A stretch of 64,000 nucleotides of DNA from Casuarius casuarius (GCA_003342895.1 PTFA01000311.1:23508-87507); one strand, 5' to 3'; numbered from the stretch's first letter, positions 1 to 11,980 are shown. Notes: generated by a model from the letters alone, not told the origin. Made by a program: numbers and translations.

Positions 1-690
1 GCCCCCTTCCCCGGCGAGCCGCCGGCCGCCCTGCTGCCCCCCGACCACCACGGGCTCTACAAGCCCCGCGGGGCGGCGGGCGGCGCGGCCGCGCCGTCAG
101 GCCCCGGCAAGGCGCTGGCCGAGAAGAAGCTGAAGCGCGTGTACATCTTCGGCAGCGGGCAGGCGGCCGCCGCCTCGGCCTCCCCCGGCGGCGCCGTGCC
201 GGGCAGCCCCACGCTGAGCAGCTCGGCGGAGGCCGGCGACCCGCTGAGCCTCTACGAGGAGGGGGGCAGCGCGGGGTGCCGGCCCGACGGGGACTGCAGT
301 GGCGCCGCCTGCCCCTCGCCGCCCGGCTCCGACTCGCCCTCGGACCACCGCAGCTACACCAGCCTGCGGGCCGCCTCGCCGGCCCCCTCGACGGCGCATT
401 CCTCCTCCGCGTCCTCCCACTCCTCCTCTTCCTCCTCCTCCTCCGGCTCCTCTTCGTCGGACGACGAGTTTGAAGACGACCTCTTGGACCTGAACCCCAG
501 CCCCGGCTTTGAGAGCATGTCCCTGGGCAGCTTCAGCTCCTCGGTGCTGGACCGGGACCTGGATTTTAACTTCGAGCCCGGCTCGGGCTCGCACTTTGAG
601 TTCCCGGACTACTGCACGCCGGAGGTAAGTGAGATGATCTCGGGGGACTGGCTGGAGTCCAGCATTTCCAACCTGGTCTTCACCTACTGA
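1..690 (+). CDS. SOX4: SOX4, transcription factor (SoxC group), C-terminal part, 5' truncated by the window edge
   Basis: SOX4 is a nuclear HMG-box transcription factor of the SoxC group (SOX4, SOX11, SOX12), active in neural, cardiac, lymphoid and other progenitors. Frame 1 is open from base 1 to the TGA at 688-690, giving 229 residues. The HMG box is not present and must lie upstream. Visible SOX4 hallmarks are the DHH..LYK segment (codons 15-21), the basic [12 protein letters not shown] segment (codons 40-51), a serine-rich tract (about codons 134-153), the acidic [13 protein letters not shown] stretch from codon 154, and the C-terminal transactivation segment containing [17 protein letters not shown] and ending in FTY. 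The acidic stretch and the LESSISNL ending separate it from SOX11 and SOX12. Paralogue choice is by recall of the vertebrate family. The gene is intronless in vertebrates and no intron is seen here. A consensus splice donor lies in frame at 622-630. Confidence 0.97.
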   Translation, partial: APFPGEPPAALLPPDHHGLYKPRGAAGGAAAPSGPGKALAEKKLKRVYIFGSGQAAAASASPGGAVPGSPTLSSSAEAGDPLSLYEEGGSAGCRPDGDCSGAACPSPPGSDSPSDHRSYTSLRAASPAPSTAHSSSASSHSSSSSSSSGSSSSDDEFEDDLLDLNPSPGFESMSLGSFSSSVLDRDLDFNFEPGSGSHFEFPDYCTPEVSEMISGDWLESSISNLVFTY

Positions 691-1599
691 GGCCAGCGCC
701 GGGCAGAGCTCGAGGAGGCACAGACGCGTTGCTGGGAGGACTCGCCCACCCCGCCGGGGCTTTTTTGTTTCTTTTTCTGGGAAGGGGCCGCACGGTGAGA
801 CTGCTTCCTGCGCTTTGGGAGAGCGGCGGCGGCGAGGGATCGCCCTCTCCGAGTAGGATAAACACGAGTCCCCTTCCTCCGGCTGAAGACAGACCCGCAC
901 ACACCCCCTTCCGAGAGACGAACCCGATATGGTTGCTTTTTCAGAGACCGACGGGAGTGAAGCGCTCTCTTTTCTCTCTCTTTTTTTTTTTTTTCCTTCT
1001 TATTTTCTTCTTTTCCTGAAAAGAGAGACAGAGAAGGGGGGGACACACACACCTCCGGGTTCTTTGTTATTGCCCACTTTACACGAAAGAGGAGGGGGAG
1101 TGATGCGTTGTGCTGAGCGTACTGGATATCTTGAGTGTTTTACCCTTTCCTGGGAAAGAGAGATCAGAACTGCTTTAAAAAGGAGGAGAAAAGAAAAAAA
1201 AAAAAAAAAAACACCACCCAAGCCTTTGCAAGGTTCACGTTTCGGGGGAGAAATCCTGCCGCGGTTTCTCCCTGCAGGGAGAGGAGGCGAAGATGATGGG
1301 AGGAGAGGGCGGATGGAGCTAGGAGCTGAACTGAGATCCTAGTTGAGCGGAGAAGAGCCAGACTTAAACCTGAGAGCTGTCTTGGAAATGCGATGGGGGG
1401 AAGATAATAATAAACTGAAATGGATTTGCACGTACAGATGAGGTGGCGGCAGCGCTTTTCTCAGTCACCTTATGTTATATGTAGAGAGAAAAATAAAACC
1501 GAACTTCAAGAACACTGAAAACTTCTTTTGAAACAGAGGCAGAAGCAGAACAGTTTCTGTAGCGATGTGGTACAGGGAGAACGGAGGGCGATGGCTTTT

Positions 1600-1607
1600 G
1601 CAAAAAA
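1600..1607 (+). promoter_or_regulatory. Possible miR-129-5p seed site (8-mer) in SOX4 3' UTR
   Basis: GCAAAAAA matches miR-129-5p seed positions 2-8 plus an A opposite position 1 (microRNA sequence from memory). SOX4 is a reported target of miR-129 in mammals. Two 7-mer GCAAAAA matches occur further down the same UTR. The match is short and A-rich, so chance is possible. Confidence 0.4.
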
Positions 1608-2336
1608 CGAAAAGACAAAAAAAAGTAGCTTTTTTCTTCTTACTCAGAATCGTGATGGTGTTGGATTATTTCACTGGTGGGGTTTAATATAGCATGTTAT
1701 CCTGTCTATCTTTTTAAGATTTCTGTAAGACTGTTGAACAGTTTAAAAAAATAGTGTTAGGATAATATAAAAGCAGATAGATGGCGCTATGTTTGATTCC
1801 TACAAAAATTATCACCAGCTTTTTTTCATTCTTAACTCTTTAAAGGATTCAAACGCAACTCAAATCTGTGCTGGACTTTAAAAAAAATTCAGGACCAAAT
1901 TTTTTCTCAGAGTATGTATGTGTTTGTTCCTTATAGCTGTAAATGAAATGACTTTTTTCTCACCGATGCTCCATCCTCGTATTGGTTTCTTTTTTCCTTG
2001 TAAATGTAATCGGATGCCATTTTATAAGTGGACGTATTTATACTGGCCAAACATTTTTGACTTGTATTTCTTTGTCCTTTTTTGGTAGTTCTCGTTGTTA
2101 CCCGCACCATTTTTATGTCTCCTTCACTGAAGGGCTAGAGTTTTAACTTTTAATTTTTTATATTTAAATGTAGACTTTTGACACTTTTAAAAACAAAAAG
2201 AGAAGAGAGATGAAAACGTTTGATTATTTTCTCAGTGTATTTTTGTAAAAAATATATAAAGGGGGTGTAAATCGGTGTAAATCGCTGTTTGGATTTCCTG
2301 ATTATAACAACAGGGCCGCTGGTTAGTATCTCTCAC

Positions 2337-2373
2337 ACGTGTGCGCGCACACACACTCACACTCACACACAAA
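2337..2373. repeat. CA/TG-rich simple repeat in SOX4 3' UTR
   Basis: An imperfect run of alternating CA, TG and CG dinucleotides with CACT interruptions. It alternates purine and pyrimidine and is likely length-polymorphic. Confidence 0.8.
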
Positions 2374-2661
2374 TCAGCCCCTATTTTGTCCATGTTTACA
2401 CTCCAATCTGCAGGCATCTTAAAGTGACAGCATCCCTCAGCCGCCGCCAGTGCCCGCTGTGCAGCCCCACTCGTTGCTGGGGGTGGGGGACGGTCAGGGG
2501 AGGGGAGGGGGAAGGGAAAGGCTGAAGCGTATATACACTGTATGCTACCGTTTTGGGGAGAACCGTATCCCGAAATGAAGTAAAGCAACTGGTGCATTTA
2601 CATAGAAGGGATCCTGTACCTTTAACTTGTAAACCACATCTTTTGCACTTTTTTTTTATAA

Positions 2662-2668
2662 GCAAAAA
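2662..2668 (+). promoter_or_regulatory. Possible miR-129-5p seed site (7-mer) in SOX4 3' UTR
   Basis: GCAAAAA pairs with seed positions 2-8. It is the second of three such matches in this UTR. Alone it is weak evidence. Confidence 0.3.
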
Positions 2669-2900
2669 CGTGCCGTTTAAACCACTGGATCTATCTAAAT
2701 GCCGGTTTGAGTTCGCGACACTATGTACTGCGTTTTTCATTCTTGTATTTGACTATTTAATCCTTTCTACTTGTCGCTAAATATAATTGTTTTAGTCTCT
2801 TATGGCATGATGATAGCATATGTATTCAGGTTTATAGCTGTTGTGTTTAAGATGAAGAAAGTGAAAACATCTTTGTACATTTAAGTCTGTATTATAATAA

Positions 2901-2907
2901 GCAAAAA
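2901..2907 (+). promoter_or_regulatory. Possible miR-129-5p seed site (7-mer) in SOX4 3' UTR
   Basis: GCAAAAA followed by G lies about 310 bases before the polyadenylation signal. It is the third match in the UTR. Sites near UTR ends tend to be more effective, but conservation has not been tested. Confidence 0.3.
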
Positions 2908-3217
2908 GAAGATTGTGTGTTTATGTATGTTAATATAACATGACAGGCACTAGGACGTCTGCCTAATGAGGTGGTTCCGTTAAGGGTTTAACTTTTTTTG
3001 TTTGTTTGTTTTGTTATTTTTTGGTCATCCATCCTGTGCAATATGCTGTGTAGAATCTTTTTTTTTTTTTTTTTTGTCTAACGATCACCCCACAACGCAA
3101 CGTTGGGAAAGAAGAAAAAAAAATCATGCCAGCTAACCATGTTTCAAGTTCACTGCCTGTCAGATTGTTGATATACCTTCTGTAAATAACCTCTTTTTTT
3201 TTTTTCTTCGGGAAGGA

Positions 3218-3223
3218 AATAAA
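3218..3223 (+). terminator. SOX4: SOX4 polyadenylation signal AATAAA
   Basis: A canonical AATAAA lies after a long T-rich stretch, with likely cleavage about 15-20 bases downstream. It marks the boundary between AT-rich UTR and CpG-rich flank. The distance from the stop codon fits known SOX4 transcripts. Confidence 0.8.
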
Positions 3224-3241
3224 ATCAGCTGGAACTGAACC

Positions 3242-3900
3242 CTAAAACTTGACTGCTCTCGCCCTTATTGCCGCCAGGCTCCCTCCGCGCGGGCGCTCCC
3301 GCACGGCCGCGTTCCCCCGCGCAGCGCCGCAGCGGGGCCGCGCTCCCCGCCCCCCGTCAGGCGGGCGGCTGCGCGTCTCGGCCGCCGCGCTCGGGAAAGT
3401 TTCTCCTTCGGAAAAGCCCTTTTGGGGGGCGGGGGGGCGGTGTCTGCGTGCCGCGGGTGCAGAGCGACGCCCGGCTCCTGGGGTTTGGGCTGTAAAGTGC
3501 CGGCGGTGCTGGGGAGAGCGCAGGAAGCGGAGATGTTGTGCAAGTCTGCGTGGGGGCGGGAGTCGTCCCGGGGCTGCCGGCGCTGCTGCAGCCGAGGGGC
3601 AGCGGGCCGGGCCTCTCCGCCCGGCGCACCTTGCCGTGGGGCGGGCGACTGACGTTATTTTCCCTTTTCCGAGTTTTTTTTTCTTTCTTCCTTTGCGTTT
3701 TGCGGAAGAGCCGCCAGAGCAAGGGAGGGGCGGGCGTGGGGGCAGCCGCGGGGCCGCACAGCCCCCACCCTGGCTTTGCCGGGGCACCTTTAATTGCGCC
3801 TTTCTCATGCAAAACCTTTGCAAATAGGCGGCGATGGGCGCCGCTAGCGGTGTGAACGGGCGGGGGGGCGGCGCGGAGGTCCCTGCCCCGGTCTCATCGC
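3242..3900. promoter_or_regulatory. CpG island immediately downstream of SOX4
   Basis: Dense CpG begins within about 20 bases of the SOX4 polyadenylation signal and continues to roughly 3900. The segment holds a TGACGT half-site near 3650 and octamer-like elements ATGCAAAA (3807-3814) and TTTGCAAAT (3817-3825). Long open frames on both strands, of about 190 codons each, are by-products of GC richness. It could be a promoter for a downstream or antisense transcript, or part of the wider unmethylated SOX4 domain. I see no clear splice structure attached to it. Confidence 0.6.
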
Positions 3901-4780
3901 AGGGTCCCTCGGCCGAGAGTCTGACCCAGAGTCACGGCTCCGGTTTTAGCCTCTGCTCGTTGGTACCTGCTGGTGTTTACCCTTCCCCTCCTACCCAAGA
4001 ATATGTATTGTACCTTGAATAATGTTTTGTACACCTATTAAAAATCCCACTGACATAATAGTTTCACTTAGCTGCTAATTCAGAGCTGGCTTTGAGCCAT
4101 AGACTCTCTTTTCCGTGTATAAGGCACAACAAACTGAAAAGAAAAGTTGCATCGGCTGTTTTGCAAAGCTACTGGCATAAGAGGTTAATGTTTGACCGGC
4201 ATTATCCTGATGAATTCCTGTGTTGTATTTGCGATTCAAAATCTCCCATCTACAGATCTACACAATCCCTTGTATCGGAGGTTTCCTGGTTAGCCTCTTT
4301 GCATATAACTCCTTTCATGGCAAGGCCATTTGCAAATCAAATGTGTGCCTTCAGCCTCCGAGTGTCTCCAGGATTTGCCACCCCCACGACACCCGGGGGT
4401 GAAGCAGAGGGGGCCTCAGCGCAGCCCGGGAAGCGCACGGAGAAGGCTGGCAAGTGCATTGCTGGAAGAGTGCGCACAGTTTCCCCATTTTGAGCGCGTC
4501 GTTGTGCTAATCTCTGATAATTATTGATATATTTGCTCTTGGGGCTGAGCATAGATCAAAATCAGAGGAAAAAAGGATGGGGGTGGTGAGGAGATTGCAC
4601 TGCAGACACTTCCTAGCGACCTCCTTGGAAAGCAGGCTGGCCGTGAGCCCCTTTCGCCTGTACTGTTCTAGGCCTATTGTATCTTAACGAGATTTACCGT
4701 TGACTACAGTTAATTTGAGGGGTTTTATGGTTTCCTGCATATGTTGTTTTTGCTCTCAATTATAATAAAGTCCAGTATTG
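3901..4780. other. Noncoding flank with POU-like motifs and a distal AATAAA
   Basis: No gene is supported. The palindromic octamer-like ATTTGCAAAT at 4328-4337 and TTTGCATA just before it suggest POU-factor binding. An AATAAA at 4764-4769 followed by GT-rich sequence resembles a polyadenylation site. It might serve a read-through SOX4 isoform or an independent transcript. Confidence 0.3.
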
Positions 4781-4857
4781 CCAAGTGTATTGTTTCTCTG
4801 GGGACTCTTTGGTGACACAAGTTGGTGCCTCTGCATAGCTAAGAGGATGTCAGGCTA

Positions 4858-4925
4858 AAATATATATATACACATACCACTACATACATACATATATATG
4901 TATCTACATACATTTAAAATATGCA
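4858..4925. repeat. TA/ACATA-rich simple repeat
   Basis: Runs of TATATA, ACATACATA and TATATG form a low-complexity tract. No function is inferred. Confidence 0.8.
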
Positions 4926-7900
4926 TATGTTGCTTGCTCTCTGCAATATGGAGCTAGGCAAGTCTCTGACTAGAGAAAGTGTATCAGACTAAGCCACACA
5001 AGAATATATAACCAAATATACTCCTGTTTTTTGTATAGGCCATAGTTTTAATTACAGGGGCATATGATTGATTTTTGGAAGAAAAAGTAGCAGCCAATTA
5101 ATAAATGTGAAATCTGGTAAATTTATAGCAGGCATTTTTAATGAAAATCTATGTAGAGCACAATTAGGTTTTAGAAATCACTGCTGATGTCAGACTGTAG
5201 GTTCACCTAACACAGGTTCATGTCTTAGACATGGGCCAGAGTGGCAGGTGCCTGTATAAAGGTGCATTTCCACAACATCGTGAGCTATCTGAGCTGAGAT
5301 TGCTATAGATGTGGTTTCCTCATGCTGCCCTGCCACCCGGCTCTGCACAACCCTGGCTGCTGGTGCCTCTGCCCCAGCTGGTGCCTGTGGCCCGAGCCAC
5401 GCTCCTGCAAACTGCAGGGGAACCTCACTCCAGCGTAAAAAGCAGAATGAAATTGTGCCTACTGGTGCGCTTTAACCTGGCCTCTGGTAATCAGCATTTC
5501 TGAGACTTCTTCAGCCAAGCTGGCATGTTATCACTGTCCAGCGCCACTGATCTACTCTGTCCTTCTTGGGCCTCTCTGCTTAGTTGTGGCCTTCAAGACA
5601 TCGTGTGGTAAAGCTGAGTGCATTTATTTGTGTGCTGAGTGAAAAATGGAGTTTCTGTTTTCAATTTCAGCCTCTGTAGATCTAACTTCATCTGTTCTTA
5701 TACCGTGACAACCTTGTCACCTCTTCATCTTTTGCTATACCACCCATTTTTATAGCCCTTTGCCATTTTTCCATCAGCTCTCCTCGTAGTTCATAGAGTT
5801 AGGGAAAAGAATTCAACCAGAAGATTTAAATTAAATATCACCATAATATGCTGTATATGTCTCTGTCTCTAAAATTTGTTTTAACAGACCATGCTTGTTC
5901 ATAAATCATTAACTCACCTACAAAGTATATGAAGGCTGTTGATCTCAAGAATGTGTATATCATTTTATATAATGAGGACTGCCTGTCCTGCGTGTCATTT
6001 CATTACCTTCCTTGTAAGCAGCATACGACGTGACTGTACGCATAGACCATATTTGCATTTTCTCTCTTTTCCAAACCCAAAGTAAGTAACCCTGGGAGTC
6101 CAGTGCTGCTGAACACACTTGCAAGCTTTGTACTTTTGTGTTACACTTGCAGCAGCTATGGTCTCACTGAGCGGAAAGGGAACTGCTGGGACTTCGGTCC
6201 TCCCTGCCTCCCCTGTTAGCTGCTGTGATACGTTTCCATGATATATGCCACACATACACAGTCAAGTGACTGCACAGACTTCCCATGGCCCTGCTCATTC
6301 TCTCTCCCTCACTGGCCGCCTCTGTTTCTGCTTCCACAATATAGTGGAAAAAATAGCAGGCCAGAGCTTGACTCCCTTCTCAAGTGCCCTTTATTCTGTG
6401 TGTTGGACCTTGCTTTTGAGCATGCATATTAGGATTAATTTCTCATGTGGAATAACTCTGAAAAGGTCTCTGAAAAACTTTGCAGACATTAACAAGGTAT
6501 TACAATGTAACCTCCTGGATCTACACATGTATAGTAATCATTCTGGTATTCCAGAGTTCAGAAATTACTGACAGCCCCTCCCTCCATTTCAGCATTTCCT
6601 CTCTAGGGTCCTCAAATAATCTCTAAACATTAGTTATGATTTCTGTCACCAACATGAGGAAAATAAATGTGATTATCTTAGAGATGGGCATATTGTGGCA
6701 CAGAAGGAAAGTAACTTATTCAGGACTCAGTCCTGGACATGAATACCTGGTGGGTGATTGCTTGCCTCAGGTTTTGCACATCTTAGGAAACTTGTGAATA
6801 TAAGGAGTAGCATTTCCTGAAACTATTTAACTACCATGAGAATTAAATCATCTGAAATCCAGTGACTCACAGGCATACCTAAGCAATATTTCCTAATACA
6901 TCTTCCACCAGATTATGCTCTTCTGACTTTTTTCCTATGTCTTTTTTCCTAGCAATACAGTCACTCCTACTATCCTTTCTTTATCTTTATTAACCCCTCC
7001 ATCTCTTTCCAAACAAAGCTTAATTCTCCTGTTGTGCGGCAGGACGAGTATCTCCAAACTCCAGTGGCTCCAGTTACATCTTCCCTTTTCAGTGAGCTGA
7101 TGCCGACGCAGAGCCAGAGCAGTGATCGATGGAGTGACAGTCACAGTTTTGTGACAGGGGATGTTAGCTTCTGTCACCCAGCCTGATGCCATTTGTCGAC
7201 AACTAGGAAATACTGACCAGACTATTAATGCACTTCCTTACGTCCCGTCCTTACCACCGGCAGTTGGATGAGGGTCTGACACTCTTGAGCCGTAGAGAGC
7301 ATCAAGGAAAAGTACCCTGCCGGCAAGAAGAGGGAGAATCACTCACTGAAGAGGTGGGAAAAGAAGATGATACCTGATAATGGGAACGAGTAAAATGGTG
7401 AATGAACTCATTAGCTTGGCTTGAGTGGGAGGAGGAAAAGGGCCTGCAAGAAACAGGAGCAAGACCGGCAGGCCCGTCACGAAGGGTATGGGATCTTTCA
7501 AGGTGATGGAAATTAGATAGAAGTAGCAACTCAGACCAGACATGCACCAGGGAAGCCACGGGCCTTGAAGCCTGACTGACACCATTATGCCAGCAAAATC
7601 CCAGACTAAATGCACATTGTACTGGCAATACTATGCTTTGTTGTATTGGCAGTGTCCATCTCATGTAAACGTGGAAGAAAAAGGAGAACATTGGACTTTT
7701 TATCTTTTCTCTCTAGTTTTCTCAGTGATTCACTAGAATTCTTCCTGGGCTTCTGTCTTTTAATCCCCAGCTCACATTCCTTCCTCTGACCCTTTTCCTT
7801 GCTTCTCCCTGGATTGGTTCCTCTCCTTGAAGAGCAGTTTTCCTCGAAGAGCAGGTTGCTGATGTTATGGTAGAGATGTAAATTGCCACCCATGGGACCC

Positions 7901-10893
7901 AGAACACAATGTTTTTCTTGCCTTGTAGACCCCCTTTCTTTTCTATCTCAGCATTCAACTCCTTTCCTTGAAAAAGGCAAGTTGCCTAATGCACAGCAGT
8001 AGAATAAAAAGAAGTCTAATTTAAGACGTCTCCAAGATGTACCCATACTACATTATCATCCTGATCTCAGTCCAAGGCTCTCAGATGAGGGTATCTCTGT
8101 ACACTGTCTGTCTTAAAAATAGCACCAAGCTGGGTACAAACTGTGACTGCATTTCTGAAAGCTAAATGAAAACAGCTGGTATCTGACTGAATAATTTAAA
8201 AGGCTGTTGCTCAGGTCGACTGTTTTGAGCAAGTGGGATTGCTATGAAACCAGACAAGATCTGACTGTATCACAGCTCACTGAAACCTATACACCCAGGT
8301 TAAAGTCCAACCACTTCTTTAAAATGGACAAATTCTTGATGAAAACATAGTAACATGACTTTCCATTTTAGCAGCCTATCTGAAGTTTGCAGCTGTGTGC
8401 AGGTAATGGTCTGTCCATCTCAAGAGAAGGAAACAAACATCTGCGTCTTTTCAGGACCCCAGAACTGCTTTAGTTATAATTACTGTCTTAGTTGCTGTAT
8501 TGCTTATGATAGCACACTGAATGAACATAAAGTGACTCATAAGCTGACAAGGCCAGTCAGTGGGTTACAAAGGCCAGTGTGGGCCTCATGTGCATGGCAA
8601 ACGGAGTGATAATTTAAAGGAGAATCTGGGCATTTCTCCAGACATGAACATCTGAACCAAGATTGCGTCACTTCCATAAAAACAAATTTACATGTCTTTA
8701 GAGAAGACAGAAGTTATGTTGGGGAATGGTATGATTCAGAAATGTGGCACTTGACTCACAACTCCTCACATGTAGTCATCAATTCAGATTTACTCAGGGC
8801 ATTAAGAAAGGTAAAGCAATTTGAGATTGTATGTGAGATAGCCTCTGTTTAGATAGAAGTACTTACGTTCTCTAATTGTAGATAACTTCAGGGCTTAATT
8901 TCCATAGAGGGACATATTTTCTGTAAATATTCAGTTGTTCCAAAAATCAATTTATTTCTATAATAAGAAAGCAACATGATTATTTTCTAATGAAAGAATA
9001 TGCATGGTTTATGCATTACTAAATTTTCTAGCTTTAGCTGTAGGGAAATGAGTGGTACAGTGGATAAAACAGGACACTGAAAACAGGCATCTTCAGATTG
9101 ATTTCTAGTCTTCCCGCATGTTTTGTCCAAGACTCGACATAATGGGGAAAATCTTGTTATGCTGCTTTCCTTTGGATGGGCTTCTCCTGTTGTGAAATAC
9201 AAACTATACATAATAGCAGATATATGGAAACGTAACTCTTTCACCAGGTGTGAGAGTTTTTAAATTAATGTTAATTGATTGCAAAATGCATTGAGATGTC
9301 AGGATAAAAGGTGTATTATTGTTTTGCAGAGGTTTTTTTTTATGTTTCTAGAAAACAGGGTAATGGAACAAAATAAGAATGAACTTACGCATTCTTATTC
9401 AAAAAAGGAGGAATTCTGTGTATTTGAAAGATTTTTAATTGCTTTTGTTCTCTCGGGTCAGTTTTGGAAAAAAAGTGTAAAAATGTTCTTCAATATCTCT
9501 CCTCGCTTTTAAGAAATCAAACATGAGACTTGTAATGCCTTGTGGAGTCCTTAGCTTCCCTATCCTGAGCTGAAAATGCACACTAACTACTAAATATGCT
9601 TGCTCTGGAGCTGGTTGCAACTGGAGGGTCATAAATTTTAGCTCAGCTTATCTAAATGGTGTATTTCACATAACTTTAAAACATTATAATGTCACAGTGA
9701 AAGATAAACATTGTAAGTTAGGTTTTTAACCGACCTACTCAGTGATAAGTATATAAAGGAGGTTCCCTATTTTCATTAAGAAATTGTTCCAGATTTGGAA
9801 AGAAAAGAAGACATAGTATCATCTATTCTCTTGTATTGCGTTGTTATTGTTGTTAAATCATTCTTGGTGATCTTAATCGTAGCCCAGCATCCCATGTGCC
9901 AGATGCATTACAAACACAGGACAAGACGAGAAGATGCACTTCAGACTGTTTATGACTTAAATGTAGGACAGAAACCCAGCAATGGTTACAAGCAGAAAAC
10001 AAGGTAATATTGATAGTCAGTATGGCAGCATTCATCTCACTACATCGGCAGCCTGAGCTAGTTGTTCTTTGTTCTTTTTTTGCAGGTATCACAGCAAAGA
10101 TAAGTTTTAATGAGGAGTTTGAAAGAGAACACACATAAATTTGCACCTGTGAACAGGGACTGCTTCCAAAGTATCTGTCATGATGAGGGAAAATACAAAA
10201 CCAGAGCAAGCAAATGGTAAGAAGCTGAGATCATGAGGTGATCACAGACAACTCAGTGCTGCTGCACAGGAATGGTCTGATACTTGGTACAGTGCGTGGT
10301 GGTGGTGGTGGTAGAAGGTGGGAGAGACTCTGAAGCAAGCTGATGTGAAAAAGGCTATGGGAGAAGAGCACAGCTCAAGTTATCGTCATCAAACCCATGG
10401 ACAAGGAAAACAGTCACTGGATCAGAAATTTTGGATAGATGGGGAGAACTGGGGAGAGATTGTTTGCCAAGGCCTAGGAAAAAGCTATTGCAGTAGCTGA
10501 GACCCAGTATGTGAACTTCAAGAATGGAAGTTTAGAAGAAATCAGTACAATTAAACTATAGCCTAGATATTAAAGCAGAATTGATGGTTATTTATTAATG
10601 ATAATAGTGTTATCTTATGGCAATAATTGAGAAAGAGGTAGGAAGAAGACTGGTAAAAGCATAGTGGAGATGGGAAATTGTATCTCTGTTTTATCCCTGC
10701 AAAGCATGAGAGTTGGGTGGCTAGTTATCCACAGGAGACACTAGACATGAAGGCTGAGGTTTTAATTTCTTCAGAGGTAAGGGTGTCAGCAAATCATTGT
10801 GTAAGCCAGGGAAGCCTGGTTTCTACAGAGCTGTACCTTGGGAGAGTGCAGTTGAGTGGATTCTCTGATGTCTAATTGGTGGGTTACCTTATG
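4926..10893. other. AT-rich intergenic sequence, no gene seen
   Basis: All open frames are short (at most about 130 codons) and lack recognisable motifs. No RNA gene or clear mobile element was noticed. This is ordinary gene-desert sequence next to a developmental regulator. Confidence 0.6.
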
Positions 10894-11287
10894 CTGCAGC
10901 CTATTTGTCAGGGCCCTGAGTGCACTAATAGGCCTTAATTCCCCTGACCAGGCCCCCACTCCTGGCTCAGGAGCTCCATTTAAGCTCAGGCCAGGACACT
11001 CACTCCTGGTTTGAGCTATGTTGTTTTACTGCCTGTGTCCTGGCCTGTTTCCTGCTGTTCCTGAGTTGCTAGTTGGCTTTCCTGGCTTGTCCTTAGACCT
11101 GACATGTTGCTGTGGCTTGGTCCAACAACTGCTGGGCTGCAAGAGGGACCTGCTGCCATGCTGGCCCAGCTGAGGTGGTGTGGGCCCATGGCTGGCAGGT
11201 GAGCCCCACTCTGTCTTCTCCCTGCCATTAGCCCTTTCTGGGAGCATCAAAGGTGCTTCCCTTTTCTCTTGGGCACCTCCCTGCAGC
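10894..11287. repeat. GC-rich insertion-like block, possible old retroelement or solo LTR fragment
   Basis: A block of roughly 380 bases is distinctly richer in G+C than its AT-rich flanks and built from CCTGG/CTGGC-type words. The heptamer CTGCAGC occurs at 10894-10900 and 11281-11287, bounding the block like a target-site duplication. An internal TGTCAGGG start at 10906 would also suit an LTR. No poly-A tail or coding content is seen. The class is not established, and CTGCAG is a common word, so the flanking repeat may be chance. Confidence 0.35.
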
Positions 11288-11890
11288 AAAGTAGTATCTC
11301 TGAGACCTCAGATCCTCTTGTAAATGTTATGGTTGGGTGGGGAGTGATGGATGGGCACATGTGTGTGTGTAACTCATTTTCTTAGGAAGCCGGAGGAGGT
11401 ATCAGAGAGGTATCTAACACTACTCAGGGTGGCCCGAGCACTCAGTGTAGGACATAGCATCAGTGGTGTTACAGGTAGAGGTGCTTCACAGATGTTTCTG
11501 TGGTCTGTTCTGAAGGATGCTGGATGTCAAAAGGAAAGCCCCAAGGCTTTTGTAGCTATGTCTGTGGCTGACGAATCTGCTGGTGATGTGAAACTTGGTT
11601 AATTCTCAATGGTCCAGCAACAGCCGTGATATTATGAAAGTACGGAAAATCATACCATGTATACAAAAAAATTCCTGTTTAACAATATATCTTCATAAAT
11701 GGAGTTGTATCGTAGCTATGTTAAGGTGTGATTAATGCTCTTATTGTCGTAAATGAATAGCAAACACATAGAGAAAAGTGTATTCAAAAAGAAATATCTA
11801 CATGTGCACATCCATAAATCATTTGTTCATCAGGGGTGCACTCAGAACAATAATGACAACAAACAAAATGGTCTGGTTTCACATCAAGGA
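11288..11890. other. Intergenic sequence, no gene seen
   Basis: No supported coding, RNA or repeat feature was found. Confidence 0.5.
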
Positions 11891-11980
11891 GATTGATTTA
11901 AATCAAAGTCATTTAAATCACCAATTTTAATCATGATTTAAATTGTCAAGTTGGAAACCTTGATTTAAATAATTGATTTT
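11891..11980. repeat. Palindrome-rich ATTTAAAT repeat relic
   Basis: Four TTTAAAT cores occur in about 80 bases, several within GATTTAAAT or ATTTAAATCA, so the segment is highly self-complementary. Words of this type are common in old amniote DNA-transposon relics. The right-hand sequence to about 12360 is AT-rich and may belong to the same element, but no terminal repeats were defined. Confidence 0.4.

Larger units (their letters stand above)
691..3241 (+). other. SOX4: SOX4 3' untranslated region
   Basis: The stretch follows the SOX4 stop codon and becomes progressively AT-rich. It has several oligo-T and oligo-A runs (about 980-995, 1195-1210, 3058-3075), many TATTTA-type AU elements, and a length of about 2.5 kb, close to that of mammalian SOX4 3' UTRs. 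Earlier AATAAA hexamers occur at 1409-1414 and 1492-1497 and might give short isoforms. The end is set by the AATAAA at 3218-3223 and by the abrupt change to CpG-rich sequence just after it. No open frame here is credible as coding. Confidence 0.85.

Noticed and set aside
97..900. Long minus-strand open frame (267 codons) opposite the SOX4 coding sequence
   Set aside because: It is the antisense shadow of the GC-rich SOX4 coding sequence. Its Arg/Gly/Ala-rich product has no recognisable domain.
3242..3827. Open frames of about 190 codons on both strands in the CpG island after SOX4
   Set aside because: Both strands are open because stop codons are rare at this GC content. The products are low-complexity Arg/Pro/Ala-rich.
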